A stretch of 6,614 nt of DNA, from the NCBI GenBank assembly GCA_007131125.1, contig SLRE01000284.1, forward strand, positions 1 through 6,614. The letters run 5' to 3'. The notes under the pieces are model-generated. The model did not search any database and was not told the DNA's origin. It saw only the letters and a program-made list of their open reading frames with translations. The DNA is from Bacteroidales bacterium (GTDB taxonomy: Bacteria > Bacteroidota > Bacteroidia > Bacteroidales > UBA7960). The position numbers and the translations under genes were made by a program. Shown piece by piece: positions 1 to 6,580 of this stretch; the stretch's first letter is position 1, and each line of letters opens with the position of its first letter.

Positions 1-1113
1 GACATCTGCAAACTTCCGGATCTCCTCAAGGGTGTTGAAGCGGCTAAAAGAAACCCTGACAGACGGCCTGTCTTCACCAACTCCCATTGCCGTTAAAACA
101 TGCGAACCGGTGGTACTTCCTGAAGAACATGCACTCCCGGCAGAAACACAGAAGCCGGCTATGTCCAGGTTGGGCAGCAACATTTCGGCATTAATTTTTT
201 CGGGAAGGGAAAGATTGACAATCGTATTGAGGGCGCTTCCTTCCACATCCCCGTTAAAGGAAACTCCGGGACATTTTTCCCTTACCAGTTTGAGCAATTC
301 TTTTCTCATGTTGTTGATGTGCTCCTGATCATGTATCATGGTTTCAGCAGCAAGCTCAAGAGCCCTGGCCTGTCCTGCTATTCCGTAAATATTTTCGGTG
401 CCTGCGCGCATATTTCTCTCCTGTCCGCCCCCCATAATCCAGGGTTTAAAAAATTTACCTTTCCTGACAAACATAAATCCGACACCTTTGGGACCGTGAA
501 ATTTATGGGCACTCCCCACGGCAAAGTCAACGTCAACCGACTGAAGATCGATCTGGAGTTTACCCAGGGTTTGCACCATATCGGAATGAAAGAGAGCACC
601 ATATTTTCGGCAAAGCTTACTCACGGCATTCATGGGCATAAGATTCCCGATTTCATTGTTAGCATGCATAAGCGAAACCACCGAATCAGGGTGTTCTTTC
701 AGTAAAAACTCAAGGTGATCAAGGTCAACATGCCCATTATGCCCGATATCGACAAAGCTAATCCCGGCATCGTGATATCTGGCAAGAGATTCCAAAGATT
801 GCAATACGGCAGGATGCTCCAGGGGGCTGGAAATAAAATGCTTCTTTCCGAGGTCTTTATAGCAACCCCATAAAATGGCATTGTTGGCCTCGGTACCACC
901 TGAAGTAAAAAAGATTTCCGAAGGAGATGCATTCAGAATTCCGGAAACCGACCGCCGGGCCTGCTCCACCAAAACCCTGGCTTTGCGGCCGGCCTGATGA
1001 ACAGAGGAAGGGTTCCCATAAACATCTTTCATGCAGGCATACATGGCTTCAATGACCTCTTCCCGTAAAGGGGTGGTTGCGGCATTATCAAGGTAGATCA
1101 TTGTTTTTTCCAT
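1..1113 (-). CDS. Cysteine desulfurase, IscS/NifS group (partial, C-terminus cut by the window edge)
   Basis: PLP-dependent class V aminotransferase-fold enzyme that takes sulfur from L-cysteine, giving alanine and an enzyme persulfide used for Fe-S clusters or tRNA thiolation in the cytoplasm. The frame stays open for 371 codons from the ATG at 1113-1111 to base 1. Visible motifs: 'YLDNAATTP' near the N-terminus; 'TSGGTEANN' (about 70-78, PLP phosphate contact); 'EHPAV' with His100 stacking on PLP; 'MHANNEIG'; 'SAHKFHGPKG' with Lys204 as the Schiff-base lysine; 'RAGTEN'; and 'SAGSACSSG' with Cys329 as the persulfide cysteine. The SxGSAC loop and the Cys position (E. coli IscS uses Cys328) place it in group I (IscS/NifS) rather than SufS. 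Usual length is 380-400, so roughly 10-25 residues are missing. No iscU, iscR or nifU neighbour is visible, so its dedicated pathway is unknown. It is divergent from the glycosyltransferase operon. Confidence 0.95.
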   Translation of the reverse strand, partial: MEKTMIYLDNAATTPLREEVIEAMYACMKDVYGNPSSVHQAGRKARVLVEQARRSVSGILNASPSEIFFTSGGTEANNAILWGCYKDLGKKHFISSPLEHPAVLQSLESLARYHDAGISFVDIGHNGHVDLDHLEFLLKEHPDSVVSLMHANNEIGNLMPMNAVSKLCRKYGALFHSDMVQTLGKLQIDLQSVDVDFAVGSAHKFHGPKGVGFMFVRKGKFFKPWIMGGGQERNMRAGTENIYGIAGQARALELAAETMIHDQEHINNMRKELLKLVREKCPGVSFNGDVEGSALNTIVNLSLPEKINAEMLLPNLDIAGFCVSAGSACSSGSTTGSHVLTAMGVGEDRPSVRVSFSRFNTLEEIRKFADV

Positions 1114-1181
1114 GAGGACAAAATTAGGGATAAACGTTAATTTCCCTTTAAATCGGGGGAAGAAATTCTGTTTTTTATTTA

Positions 1182-1193
1182 GTTTTTAAAAAC
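1182..1193. repeat. 12-bp perfect palindrome in the divergent spacer
   Basis: GTTTTTAAAAAC is a perfect palindrome lying about 70 bp upstream of the cysteine desulfurase start and about 127 bp upstream of the glycosyltransferase start. It could be an operator serving either gene, but in such AT-rich DNA a T5A5 core arises easily by chance. No function is assigned. Confidence 0.3.
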
Positions 1194-1200
1194 AAAAATG

Positions 1201-1208
1201 TATTTTTG
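1201..1208 (+). promoter_or_regulatory. Possible Bacteroidota-type -7 promoter box (TAnnTTTG)
   Basis: TATTTTTG matches the Bacteroidota -7 consensus TAnnTTTG exactly. It points toward the glycosyltransferase-pyrC operon and would give a leader of roughly 100 nt containing the hairpin at 1276-1300. No clean TTTG -33 element is found 19-21 bp upstream (only TTTAG), and the region is AT-rich, so this is a weak call. Confidence 0.3.
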
Positions 1209-1275
1209 ATGCTTTTACAGGAAACGGAAAAAGGAAAACATTAAGTTTAATTAATTTAAAAACGGAGAAAAACCA

Positions 1276-1300
1276 TTCCCGGAGAATGAAATTCCGGGAA
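1276..1300 (+). promoter_or_regulatory. Hairpin in the leader of the glycosyltransferase gene
   Basis: TTCCCGGA (1276-1283) and TCCGGGAA (1293-1300) are perfect 8-bp inverted arms around a 9-nt loop, ending 19 bp before the GTG start at 1320. On the plus strand no T-run follows, so it is not a standard terminator for that direction. On the minus strand it is followed by T-rich sequence, but no minus-strand gene ends here. It could be a leader structure affecting translation or a protein-binding dyad. The arms are GC-rich compared with the surrounding spacer, which makes pure chance less likely. Confidence 0.45.
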
Positions 1301-1319
1301 GCAAAACCTGGAAAATACT

Positions 1320-2057
1320 GTGGTTGATAGTTTGGTAATTATTCCAACTTACGAGGAGAAGGAGAATATCGAAAAGATCATCAGGAAAGTATTTTCTCTG
1401 CCGGGAGAATTTCACATCCTGGTCATTGATGACAATTCCCCTGATGGCACTGCAAAAGAAGTGGAAAAACTTCTCCCCGAATTTTCGGAGCGGCTTTTTC
1501 TGGAGGTCAGGGAAGGTAAGCAGGGCCTTGGTACGGCCTATATATTTGGTTTTAAGTGGGCTTTGGAAAGGCATTACCAATACATCTTCGAGATGGATGC
1601 CGATTTCTCCCACAATCCCGAAGATCTGGTCAGGCTTCACGATACCTGTGCAAAGGATGGTTACGACCTTGCCATTGGTTCACGGTACATACACGGCGTG
1701 AATGTGATCAACTGGCCAATGGGAAGAGTACTCATGTCGTATTACGCTTCTGCATATGTTCGCCTGATCACGGGGATGAAAATCCGCGATACCACAGCCG
1801 GATTCAAATGCTATAAGCGGGAAGTGCTTGAAGCCATTGACCTTGATCAGGTTAAATTTACCGGGTATGCTTTCCAGATTGAAATGAAATTTACCGCCTG
1901 GAAAATGGGATTTCGCATAAAGGAAATCTCCATTGTATTTACCGATCGCACAGAAGGAAGTTCCAAAATGAGCAAGGGCATTTTTAAAGAGGCCGTGCTT
2001 GGTGTGATCCTCCTGCGGTGGAAAAGCCTGGTTAATAAAAAGCAATTTCAGCGCTAA
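1320..2057 (+). CDS. Family 2 glycosyltransferase, polyprenol-phosphate mannose synthase (Dpm1) type
   Basis: A 245-residue soluble GT-A fold enzyme that resembles enzymes transferring mannose (or another hexose) from a GDP-sugar to polyprenyl phosphate on the cytoplasmic face of the membrane. Motifs: 'VIIPTYEEKENIEKI' (6-20); 'DDNSPDGT' (37-44, nucleotide-binding); 'GLGTAY' (69-74); 'DADFSH' (93-98), the metal-binding DxD; 'GSRY' (120-123); 'RDTTAGFKCY' (156-165); and a C-terminal 'FTDRTEGSSKMS' (207-218). There is no C-terminal GtrA-like or multi-TM domain, so it is the short Dpm1 form. The start is GTG: an in-frame TGA at 1287-1289 lies just upstream, no ATG is available between, and the GTG leaves the usual few residues before the first beta strand. 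It is the first gene of a probable operon, with pyrC following after 54 bp. The family is clear; the sugar and lipid acceptor are inferred. Confidence 0.9.
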   Translation: MVDSLVIIPTYEEKENIEKIIRKVFSLPGEFHILVIDDNSPDGTAKEVEKLLPEFSERLFLEVREGKQGLGTAYIFGFKWALERHYQYIFEMDADFSHNPEDLVRLHDTCAKDGYDLAIGSRYIHGVNVINWPMGRVLMSYYASAYVRLITGMKIRDTTAGFKCYKREVLEAIDLDQVKFTGYAFQIEMKFTAWKMGFRIKEISIVFTDRTEGSSKMSKGIFKEAVLGVILLRWKSLVNKKQFQR

Positions 2058-2111
2058 CCCCCTACTGCCCATTTACTGGTTTTTTTACCAATTATTCAAA
2101 AAGGACTTGCT

Positions 2112-3470
2112 ATGTCAACCAACCGTTTTTTTCTGAAAAATGCAGCCATTGTAAATGAAGGCCTCATTTATAAAGGGGATATCCTGATCAACAATGGCAT
2201 CATTGAAAAAATATTCCGAAAGGGATTCGGGGAGTCGGCTTCTTTGTCCGAAGAGGTAAAAACCATTGACCTGAACGGGCTTCACCTTTTTCCGGGGGTA
2301 ATTGACGACCAGGTGCATTTTCGTGAGCCGGGCCTCACCCGGAAGGCAGATATATATACAGAATCGAAAGCTGCCGTAGCCGGAGGCATTACCAGCTTTA
2401 TGGAGATGCCCAACACCTCTCCTGCCACCATTACCCAAAAACTGCTGGAACAGAAGTTTGAACTGGGAAGGGAGAAAAGCCTGGCCAATTATTCCTTTTA
2501 CATTGGGGCAACCAATTCCAATTTTGATGAAATCACTGCAACAGATGTTGGCAATGTTTGCGGGGTAAAAGTTTTCATGGGTTCATCAACAGGAAATATG
2601 CTGGTAGACAATCCGGAAAGCCTCAACAGGATTTTTCGCGAAGTCAGGCTGCCCGTGGCTGTGCATTGCGAAGACGAACAAACCATACGCACCAACCTTG
2701 AAAAAGCCCTGAAGCAATTCGGAGAAGACATCCCACCACAGCAGCATGCGGTCATCCGGAATCACGATGCCTGCGAGCGGTCCTCCCGCCTGGCTGTTTC
2801 CCTTGCCGAAAAATACGAAACCAGGCTGCACCTGCTGCATTTAAGCACAGCCAATGAATTGCGTTTTCTTGACAATACCACCCCCCTGGAAGAAAAAAGG
2901 ATTACCGCCGAGGTGTGCGTTCACCACCTTTGGTTTTCCGGAAAAGATTATGACAGAAAAGGCAACCTCATCAAATGGAATCCTTCCATAAAAACCGAAA
3001 ATGACCGCATATCGCTGCTCACGGGTTTGCTTGAAGGTTACCTTGATGTGGTGGCAACCGACCATGCTCCACATACCCTTGAAGAAAAACAAAACCCATA
3101 CCTGCAATGTCCTTCGGGAGGCCCCATGGTGCAGCATTCCCTGCCCGCCATGCTTGAGTTTTATCATAAAGGCATTATGTCCCTGGAGAAAATTGCAGAA
3201 GTAATGTGCCATAATCCTGCCATTTGCTTCAATATTAAAAACCGCGGGTATATTCGCGAAGGCTTTGCTGCCGACCTGGTGGTGGTCAATATCCATCAGC
3301 CCCATACCATTGAAAAATCCAACCTCCACTACAAATGCGGGTGGTCGCCCCTGGAGGGAGCCCGCTTAAATTCCTCGGTTATTTATACTTTTGTTAATGG
3401 TTATCCCGTTTATGAAAGAGGCAACTTTAACGAAACAGTAAAAGGGCAGGCACTAAAATTTTCCCGTTAA
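2112..3470 (+). CDS. pyrC: Dihydroorotase (class I-like amidohydrolase)
   Basis: Catalyses reversible cyclisation of N-carbamoyl-L-aspartate to L-dihydroorotate, step three of de novo pyrimidine synthesis, in the cytoplasm. At 452 residues it has the length of the class I dihydroorotase/allantoinase/dihydropyrimidinase family rather than the ~350-residue E. coli type. Seen in order: 'PGVIDDQVHFREPG' (61-74); 'KVFMGSSTGNM' (153-163), where Lys153 is the likely carboxylated metal bridge; 'VHCED' with His185; 'LHLLHLSTA' with His243; 'EVCVHH' (267-272); and 'ATDHAPH' with Asp317 as general base. The usual HxH metal pair reads Gln67-x-His69. The ATG is preceded by AAGGA at 2101-2105, six bases upstream, an SD-like site uncommon in this phylum. 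It lies 54 bp after the glycosyltransferase and 48 bp before the DUF4296 gene. Allantoinase is the main alternative, but 'HFREPGLT' and the neighbourhood favour PyrC. Confidence 0.92.
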   Translation: MSTNRFFLKNAAIVNEGLIYKGDILINNGIIEKIFRKGFGESASLSEEVKTIDLNGLHLFPGVIDDQVHFREPGLTRKADIYTESKAAVAGGITSFMEMPNTSPATITQKLLEQKFELGREKSLANYSFYIGATNSNFDEITATDVGNVCGVKVFMGSSTGNMLVDNPESLNRIFREVRLPVAVHCEDEQTIRTNLEKALKQFGEDIPPQQHAVIRNHDACERSSRLAVSLAEKYETRLHLLHLSTANELRFLDNTTPLEEKRITAEVCVHHLWFSGKDYDRKGNLIKWNPSIKTENDRISLLTGLLEGYLDVVATDHAPHTLEEKQNPYLQCPSGGPMVQHSLPAMLEFYHKGIMSLEKIAEVMCHNPAICFNIKNRGYIREGFAADLVVVNIHQPHTIEKSNLHYKCGWSPLEGARLNSSVIYTFVNGYPVYERGNFNETVKGQALKFSR

Positions 3471-3518
3471 AATTTCCCTGCTTTTGCATGCAGTCGTTAA
3501 ATCTTTCCCTATTGAAAT

Positions 3519-3923
3519 ATGATAAAAAAAACAGGAAATAAATGGTTGTTGATTTTCCTCCCGGCCCTAATCCTTCTGGGAAGCTGCGGTTTTTTCCGTG
3601 CTCCTGGCAAGGACCGCTGTGAAAAGATACTGCCCATGGAAAAGATGACGGCCATTCTCACCGATGTATATCTGCTGGAAGGTTTTCTGGCCGAGGAATC
3701 AGGCTATAATCCTGAAATTACCGATTCTGCAAAATATTTTTATGCCTGGGTGTTTGACAAGCACAATACCAGCTATGAAGAATTTCAGGATGCCCTGGAT
3801 TGTTATTTGCTTCACCGCAGCGACATGGAAAAAATCCATGAGGAAATGCTAAACCGTTTCAGCATTATGGAGGGGGAAGCAAGGGCAACCCGTTTGCCCC
3901 GTGCACCAGATCAGGAAAAGTAA
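3519..3923 (+). CDS. DUF4296-type lipoprotein, function unknown
   Basis: A 134-residue secreted lipoprotein. The N-terminus is basic (MIKK...K), followed by a hydrophobic stretch (about 9-20) and the lipobox 'LLGSC', so Cys23 should be lipidated by signal peptidase II processing. Residues after Cys ('GFFRAPGKDR') are not acidic at +2 to +5, so there is no surface-export signal and it probably faces the periplasm. The mature part is helical and charged: 'MEKMTAILTDVYLLEG', then 'SAKYFYAWVFDKHNTSYEEF', then 'DMEKIHEEMLNRF'. This pattern of 'IL.D.yl.E', 'y..vf.kh..s.eeF' and a final helix matches my memory of DUF4296, a Bacteroidota-restricted family with no known role. It lies 48 bp after pyrC, probably last in the operon. 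Its stop is 21 bp from the convergent lipoprotein gene. Family confidence is moderate to good; no function is assigned. Confidence 0.85.
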   Translation: MIKKTGNKWLLIFLPALILLGSCGFFRAPGKDRCEKILPMEKMTAILTDVYLLEGFLAEESGYNPEITDSAKYFYAWVFDKHNTSYEEFQDALDCYLLHRSDMEKIHEEMLNRFSIMEGEARATRLPRAPDQEK

Positions 3924-3944
3924 AGGTTTTTGGACTTTTTGGTT

Positions 3945-4370
3945 TCAGGGTCGGTAAAGCCTGGCAGTTACCTCGTCAACATCAGCCCCATCGTTTGCAG
4001 TATAAGTCATATTGACCTCACCGTTTTTATAGGAACCCGATCCCTGAATTTCAATGGTGTCATCACAAATACCCTGGCGGGGAATGGTAAGATTGTTTCC
4101 CACCACCAATGCCCGGGCTTTTTCATCAAAACCCTGGTGGTAAAAATTAGCTATGAGTATTTCAGAACTGTTATCCGGGTTTCTGGTAATGATTACCTGA
4201 AAGTTGTAACCATCGCCGTATATCGTGCTGTTTTCCTCGCACTGCCAATTTCCAAGAAACTTTTCAACCGGGTCGCCAAAAGGGTCAAAGCCGTTATCAT
4301 CCTCGCAGGCTGTAAGCAAAAGCAATGAACCAGCCAGGATGGGTAAAAAAACTTTCAGGAATTTTTCCAT
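3945..4370 (-). CDS. Small surface lipoprotein, lipocalin-like beta-rich domain (hypothetical)
   Basis: A 141-residue product if started at the ATG at 4370-4368. The frame is open to a TTG at 4394, but the ATG gives a compact signal peptide: 'MEKFLKVF', a hydrophobic core, and the lipobox 'LLTAC' with Cys22. 'EDDN' directly after the Cys resembles the Bacteroidota lipoprotein export signal, so surface exposure is predicted. The mature part starts with a short linker and then 'FLGNWQCEEN' (about 39-48), alternating strands ('YNFQVIITRN', 'EILIANFY', 'NNLTIPRQ'), 'IQGSGSYKNGEVNMTYTANDGAD' split by turns, and a final 'TARLYRP'. This alternating pattern and the G.W opening look like small lipocalin-like barrels seen in this phylum. 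Cys44 and Cys102 could form a disulfide. It lies 56 bp downstream of hutU on the same strand and may be cotranscribed. Ligand and role are unknown. Confidence 0.82.
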   Translation of the reverse strand: MEKFLKVFLPILAGSLLLLTACEDDNGFDPFGDPVEKFLGNWQCEENSTIYGDGYNFQVIITRNPDNSSEILIANFYHQGFDEKARALVVGNNLTIPRQGICDDTIEIQGSGSYKNGEVNMTYTANDGADVDEVTARLYRP

Positions 4371-4426
4371 TGGAGTAAGTTTTGTGGTTATCAAGACCTT
4401 ATCAAAACATTTGCCAAACCCAGAAA

Positions 4427-6436
4427 TTATTCAAACAAACCTTCCAGCAGGTCTTCTCCGGGTATGTTGGGCAGGGTAACTTTTAAACGGGGTTCAGCCT
4501 GCATGGCCCGTTTAATGGCAAAGATTGCTTCATGGTTGCGTGCCCAGCTTCTGCGGGCAATGCCGTTGTTCACATCCCAGAAGAGCATGGATTCCAGACG
4601 GCGGTCGGCATCTTCAGAACCGTCAAGCACCAGCCCGAACCCACCGTTGATCACTTCCCCCCAGCCGACGCCTCCTCCGTTGTGAATGGAAACCCAGGTG
4701 GCACCCCTGAAGCTGTCACCAATAACATTATGGATGGCCATATCGGCGGTAAACTGCGAACCGTCGTAAATATTGGAGGTTTCCCTGAAAGGGCTGTCTG
4801 TTCCGCTCACATCATGATGGTCGCGCCCAAGAATAACGGGGGCGCTAATCCTTTTTTCCCTTAAGGCCTTGTTAAAGGCTTTGGCAATCCGTATCCTTCC
4901 TTCTGCATCGGCATAAAGGATGCGGGCCTGTGAACCCACCACAAGTTTATTTTCCTCTGCCTGTTTTATCCAAAGCAGGTTGTCGGCAAGTTGCTGTTTA
5001 ATTTCCTCCGGGGCAGCTTTCATCATATCTTCCAGCACCTCTGCGGCAATCTGGTCGGTAATGCGAAGGTCTTCAGGGTCCGATGAGGCGCAAACCCAGC
5101 GGAATGGCCCGAAGCCATAGTCAAAACAAAGCGGACCCATGATGTCCTGCACATAAGAAGGATAGCGGAATCCTCCTTTTTCATCAAAAATATCGGCTCC
5201 GGCCCTTCCGGCTTCCAGGAGGAAAGCATTTCCATAATCCCAGAAATACATTCCATTTTCCGACATTGCGTTCACCGCTTTTACATGCCTTACCAGGGAG
5301 TCCTTTACTTTTTTGCCAAAACCTTCGGGGTCTTCAGCCATCATACGGTTGGACTCCTCAAAGGTTAACCCCACGGGGTAATAGCCTCCGGCATAAGGGT
5401 TATGCAGGGAGGTCTGGTCAGAGCCCAGCTCAACTTTAATATTCTTTTCAACGAACTTTTCCCACAAGTCCACGATATTTCCCTGGTAAGCCAGCGAAAC
5501 CCCTTCCTTTTTTTCCCTTGCAGTTTCGATGCGTTCGATTAGCTTGTCCAGGTCGTGGTACACTTCGTCCACCCATCCCTGCTCAAAGCGGGTTTGTGTG
5601 GCTTTGGGGTTTATCTCGGCCACCACCCCAATGGCACCGGCAATAACTGCAGCTTTTGGCTGGGCGCCCGACATTCCTCCAAGACCGCTGGTAACGAATA
5701 CTTTTCCTGCAAGGCCATGCCCTCCTTTTTGAAAACGTCTTCCGGCATTGAGCACCGTGATGGTAGTTCCGTGCACAATCCCCTGTGGACCGATGTACAT
5801 AAAAGAACCGGCTGTCATTTGTCCGTATTGTGTCACTCCCAAAGCATTAAAGCGTTCCCAGTCATCGGGTTTGGAGTAGTTGGGGATCATCATGCCGTTG
5901 GTAACCACAACCCTTGGGGCATCTTTGTGGGAAGGGAACAACCCCATGGGATGACCGCTATACAAAACAAGGGTTTGCTCCTCATTCATTTCTGCCAGAT
6001 ACTGCATGGTAAGCAGGTATTGTGCCCAGTTCTGGAAAACGGCACCATTGCCACCGTAGGTAATCAACTCGTGCGGATGCTGAGCCACGGCATAATCCAG
6101 GTTGTTGCTGAGCATAAGCATTATGGCTGCAGCCTGCTTTGAGCGATGGGGAAAATCATTGATGCTCCTGGCATGAATCTTATATTCCGGGCGGAAGCGG
6201 TACATATAAATTCTTCCGTAGGTTTCCAGCTCATCAGCAAATTCTTTGGCCAACACCCGGTGATGTTTTTCAGGAAAATACCTCAGCGCATTTTTTACGG
6301 CCAGCTTTTTTTCTTCCTTAGAGAGAATTTCTTTGCGTTTTGGCGCATGGTTGATATCGGGGTCATAAGGTTTGGGCTCAGGAAGCTGGTCCGGGATTCC
6401 CTGCAGTATGGTTTTCTGGAATTCAGTCAAATTCAT
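4427..6436 (-). CDS. hutU: Urocanate hydratase (urocanase), long form
   Basis: NAD+-dependent enzyme converting urocanate to 4-imidazolone-5-propionate, step two of histidine degradation, cytoplasmic. The 669-residue length exceeds the ~555 of Pseudomonas/Bacillus HutU and matches the animal-like long form. Motifs: 'ELITYGGNGAVFQNWAQY' (123-140) and 'TSGLGGMSGAQPKA' (249-262), the NAD+/substrate region; 'NPYAGGYYPVG' (346-356); 'CFDYGFGPFRWVCAS' (437-451); 'GSQARILYAD' (501-510); 'GRDHHDVSGTDSPFRET' (537-553); and 'HNGGGVGWG' (585-593). At the 'QARILY' stretch the short-form signature reads 'PARICW', so Leu507 occupies the conserved Cys position. ATG at 6436 gives a normal start and the leader is A/T-rich with no SD. 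No hutH, hutI or formiminotransferase gene lies downstream; a small lipoprotein gene follows after 56 bp. Identity is near certain. Confidence 0.97.
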   Translation of the reverse strand: MNLTEFQKTILQGIPDQLPEPKPYDPDINHAPKRKEILSKEEKKLAVKNALRYFPEKHHRVLAKEFADELETYGRIYMYRFRPEYKIHARSINDFPHRSKQAAAIMLMLSNNLDYAVAQHPHELITYGGNGAVFQNWAQYLLTMQYLAEMNEEQTLVLYSGHPMGLFPSHKDAPRVVVTNGMMIPNYSKPDDWERFNALGVTQYGQMTAGSFMYIGPQGIVHGTTITVLNAGRRFQKGGHGLAGKVFVTSGLGGMSGAQPKAAVIAGAIGVVAEINPKATQTRFEQGWVDEVYHDLDKLIERIETAREKKEGVSLAYQGNIVDLWEKFVEKNIKVELGSDQTSLHNPYAGGYYPVGLTFEESNRMMAEDPEGFGKKVKDSLVRHVKAVNAMSENGMYFWDYGNAFLLEAGRAGADIFDEKGGFRYPSYVQDIMGPLCFDYGFGPFRWVCASSDPEDLRITDQIAAEVLEDMMKAAPEEIKQQLADNLLWIKQAEENKLVVGSQARILYADAEGRIRIAKAFNKALREKRISAPVILGRDHHDVSGTDSPFRETSNIYDGSQFTADMAIHNVIGDSFRGATWVSIHNGGGVGWGEVINGGFGLVLDGSEDADRRLESMLFWDVNNGIARRSWARNHEAIFAIKRAMQAEPRLKVTLPNIPGEDLLEGLFE

Positions 6437-6468
6437 ATTAAAAAAATTTTATTAAATCGGTCACATAA

Positions 6469-6494
6469 AACATCACAATTAACATTACAATGTT
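6469..6494. promoter_or_regulatory. Tandem 12-bp repeat plus 14-bp palindrome: candidate hutU operator
   Basis: AACATCACAATT (6469-6480) is followed directly by AACATTACAATG (6481-6492), with 10 of 12 bases identical. The second copy begins the inverted repeat AACATT-AC-AATGTT (6481-6494). The element sits 33-58 bp upstream of the hutU ATG, where a regulator of histidine use or an activator could bind. The base-level structure is seen directly; a regulatory role is inference, and AT-rich DNA raises the chance rate. Confidence 0.4.
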
Positions 6495-6536
6495 GGATAA
6501 TCTTTTGTTTTCCAAAGAATCATCCTCTTGTGCATC

Positions 6537-6580
6537 AAAAATTAATTAGGGATGTTTTTATGTAAAGTTCATTAATTTTT
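6537..6580. repeat. 10-bp AT-only inverted repeat
   Basis: AAAAATTAAT (6537-6546) and ATTAATTTTT (6571-6580) are perfect inverted arms separated by 24 bp. It could be part of a promoter-distal site or a weak terminator of a gene beyond the right edge, but all-A/T arms and the long loop make it poor evidence for either. Confidence 0.25.

Noticed and set aside
378..932. Minus-strand frames of 74 and 77 codons, and plus-strand frames at 32-705
   Set aside because: All overlap the cysteine desulfurase, which is continuous in a different frame with Lys204 and Cys329 in place.
1119..1126. TAATTTTG on the minus strand, an exact TAnnTTTG match before the cysteine desulfurase
   Set aside because: It ends only 5 bp before the ATG, which would give an almost leaderless mRNA, and no TTTG -33 element is visible. 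Chance matches are expected in AT-rich DNA.
2077..2090. TGGT-T6-ACCA between the glycosyltransferase and pyrC, as a possible terminator
   Set aside because: A 4-bp stem with the T-run inside the loop is too weak and wrongly arranged for a terminator. The genes are probably cotranscribed.
2841..3329. Open frame of 162 codons on the minus strand
   Set aside because: Entirely inside pyrC on the opposite strand. pyrC carries all expected amidohydrolase motifs in its own frame.
3485..3492. TGCATGCA palindrome between pyrC and the DUF4296 gene
   Set aside because: An 8-bp palindrome alone is expected by chance and has no flanking extension or T-run.
3930..4328. Open frame of 132 codons on the plus strand
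   Set aside because: Antisense to the small lipoprotein gene, whose signal peptide, lipobox and beta-strand pattern identify the coding strand.
4371..4394. Eight-codon N-terminal extension of the small lipoprotein from TTG at 4394
   Set aside because: The ATG at 4370 gives a typical signal peptide length with the basic residues directly before the hydrophobic core. The extension adds nothing signal-like.
5555..6142. Open frame of 195 codons on the plus strand
   Set aside because: It lies wholly antisense to hutU, whose protein is clearly conserved. Its translation has no recognisable motif and is a shadow of hutU codon bias.
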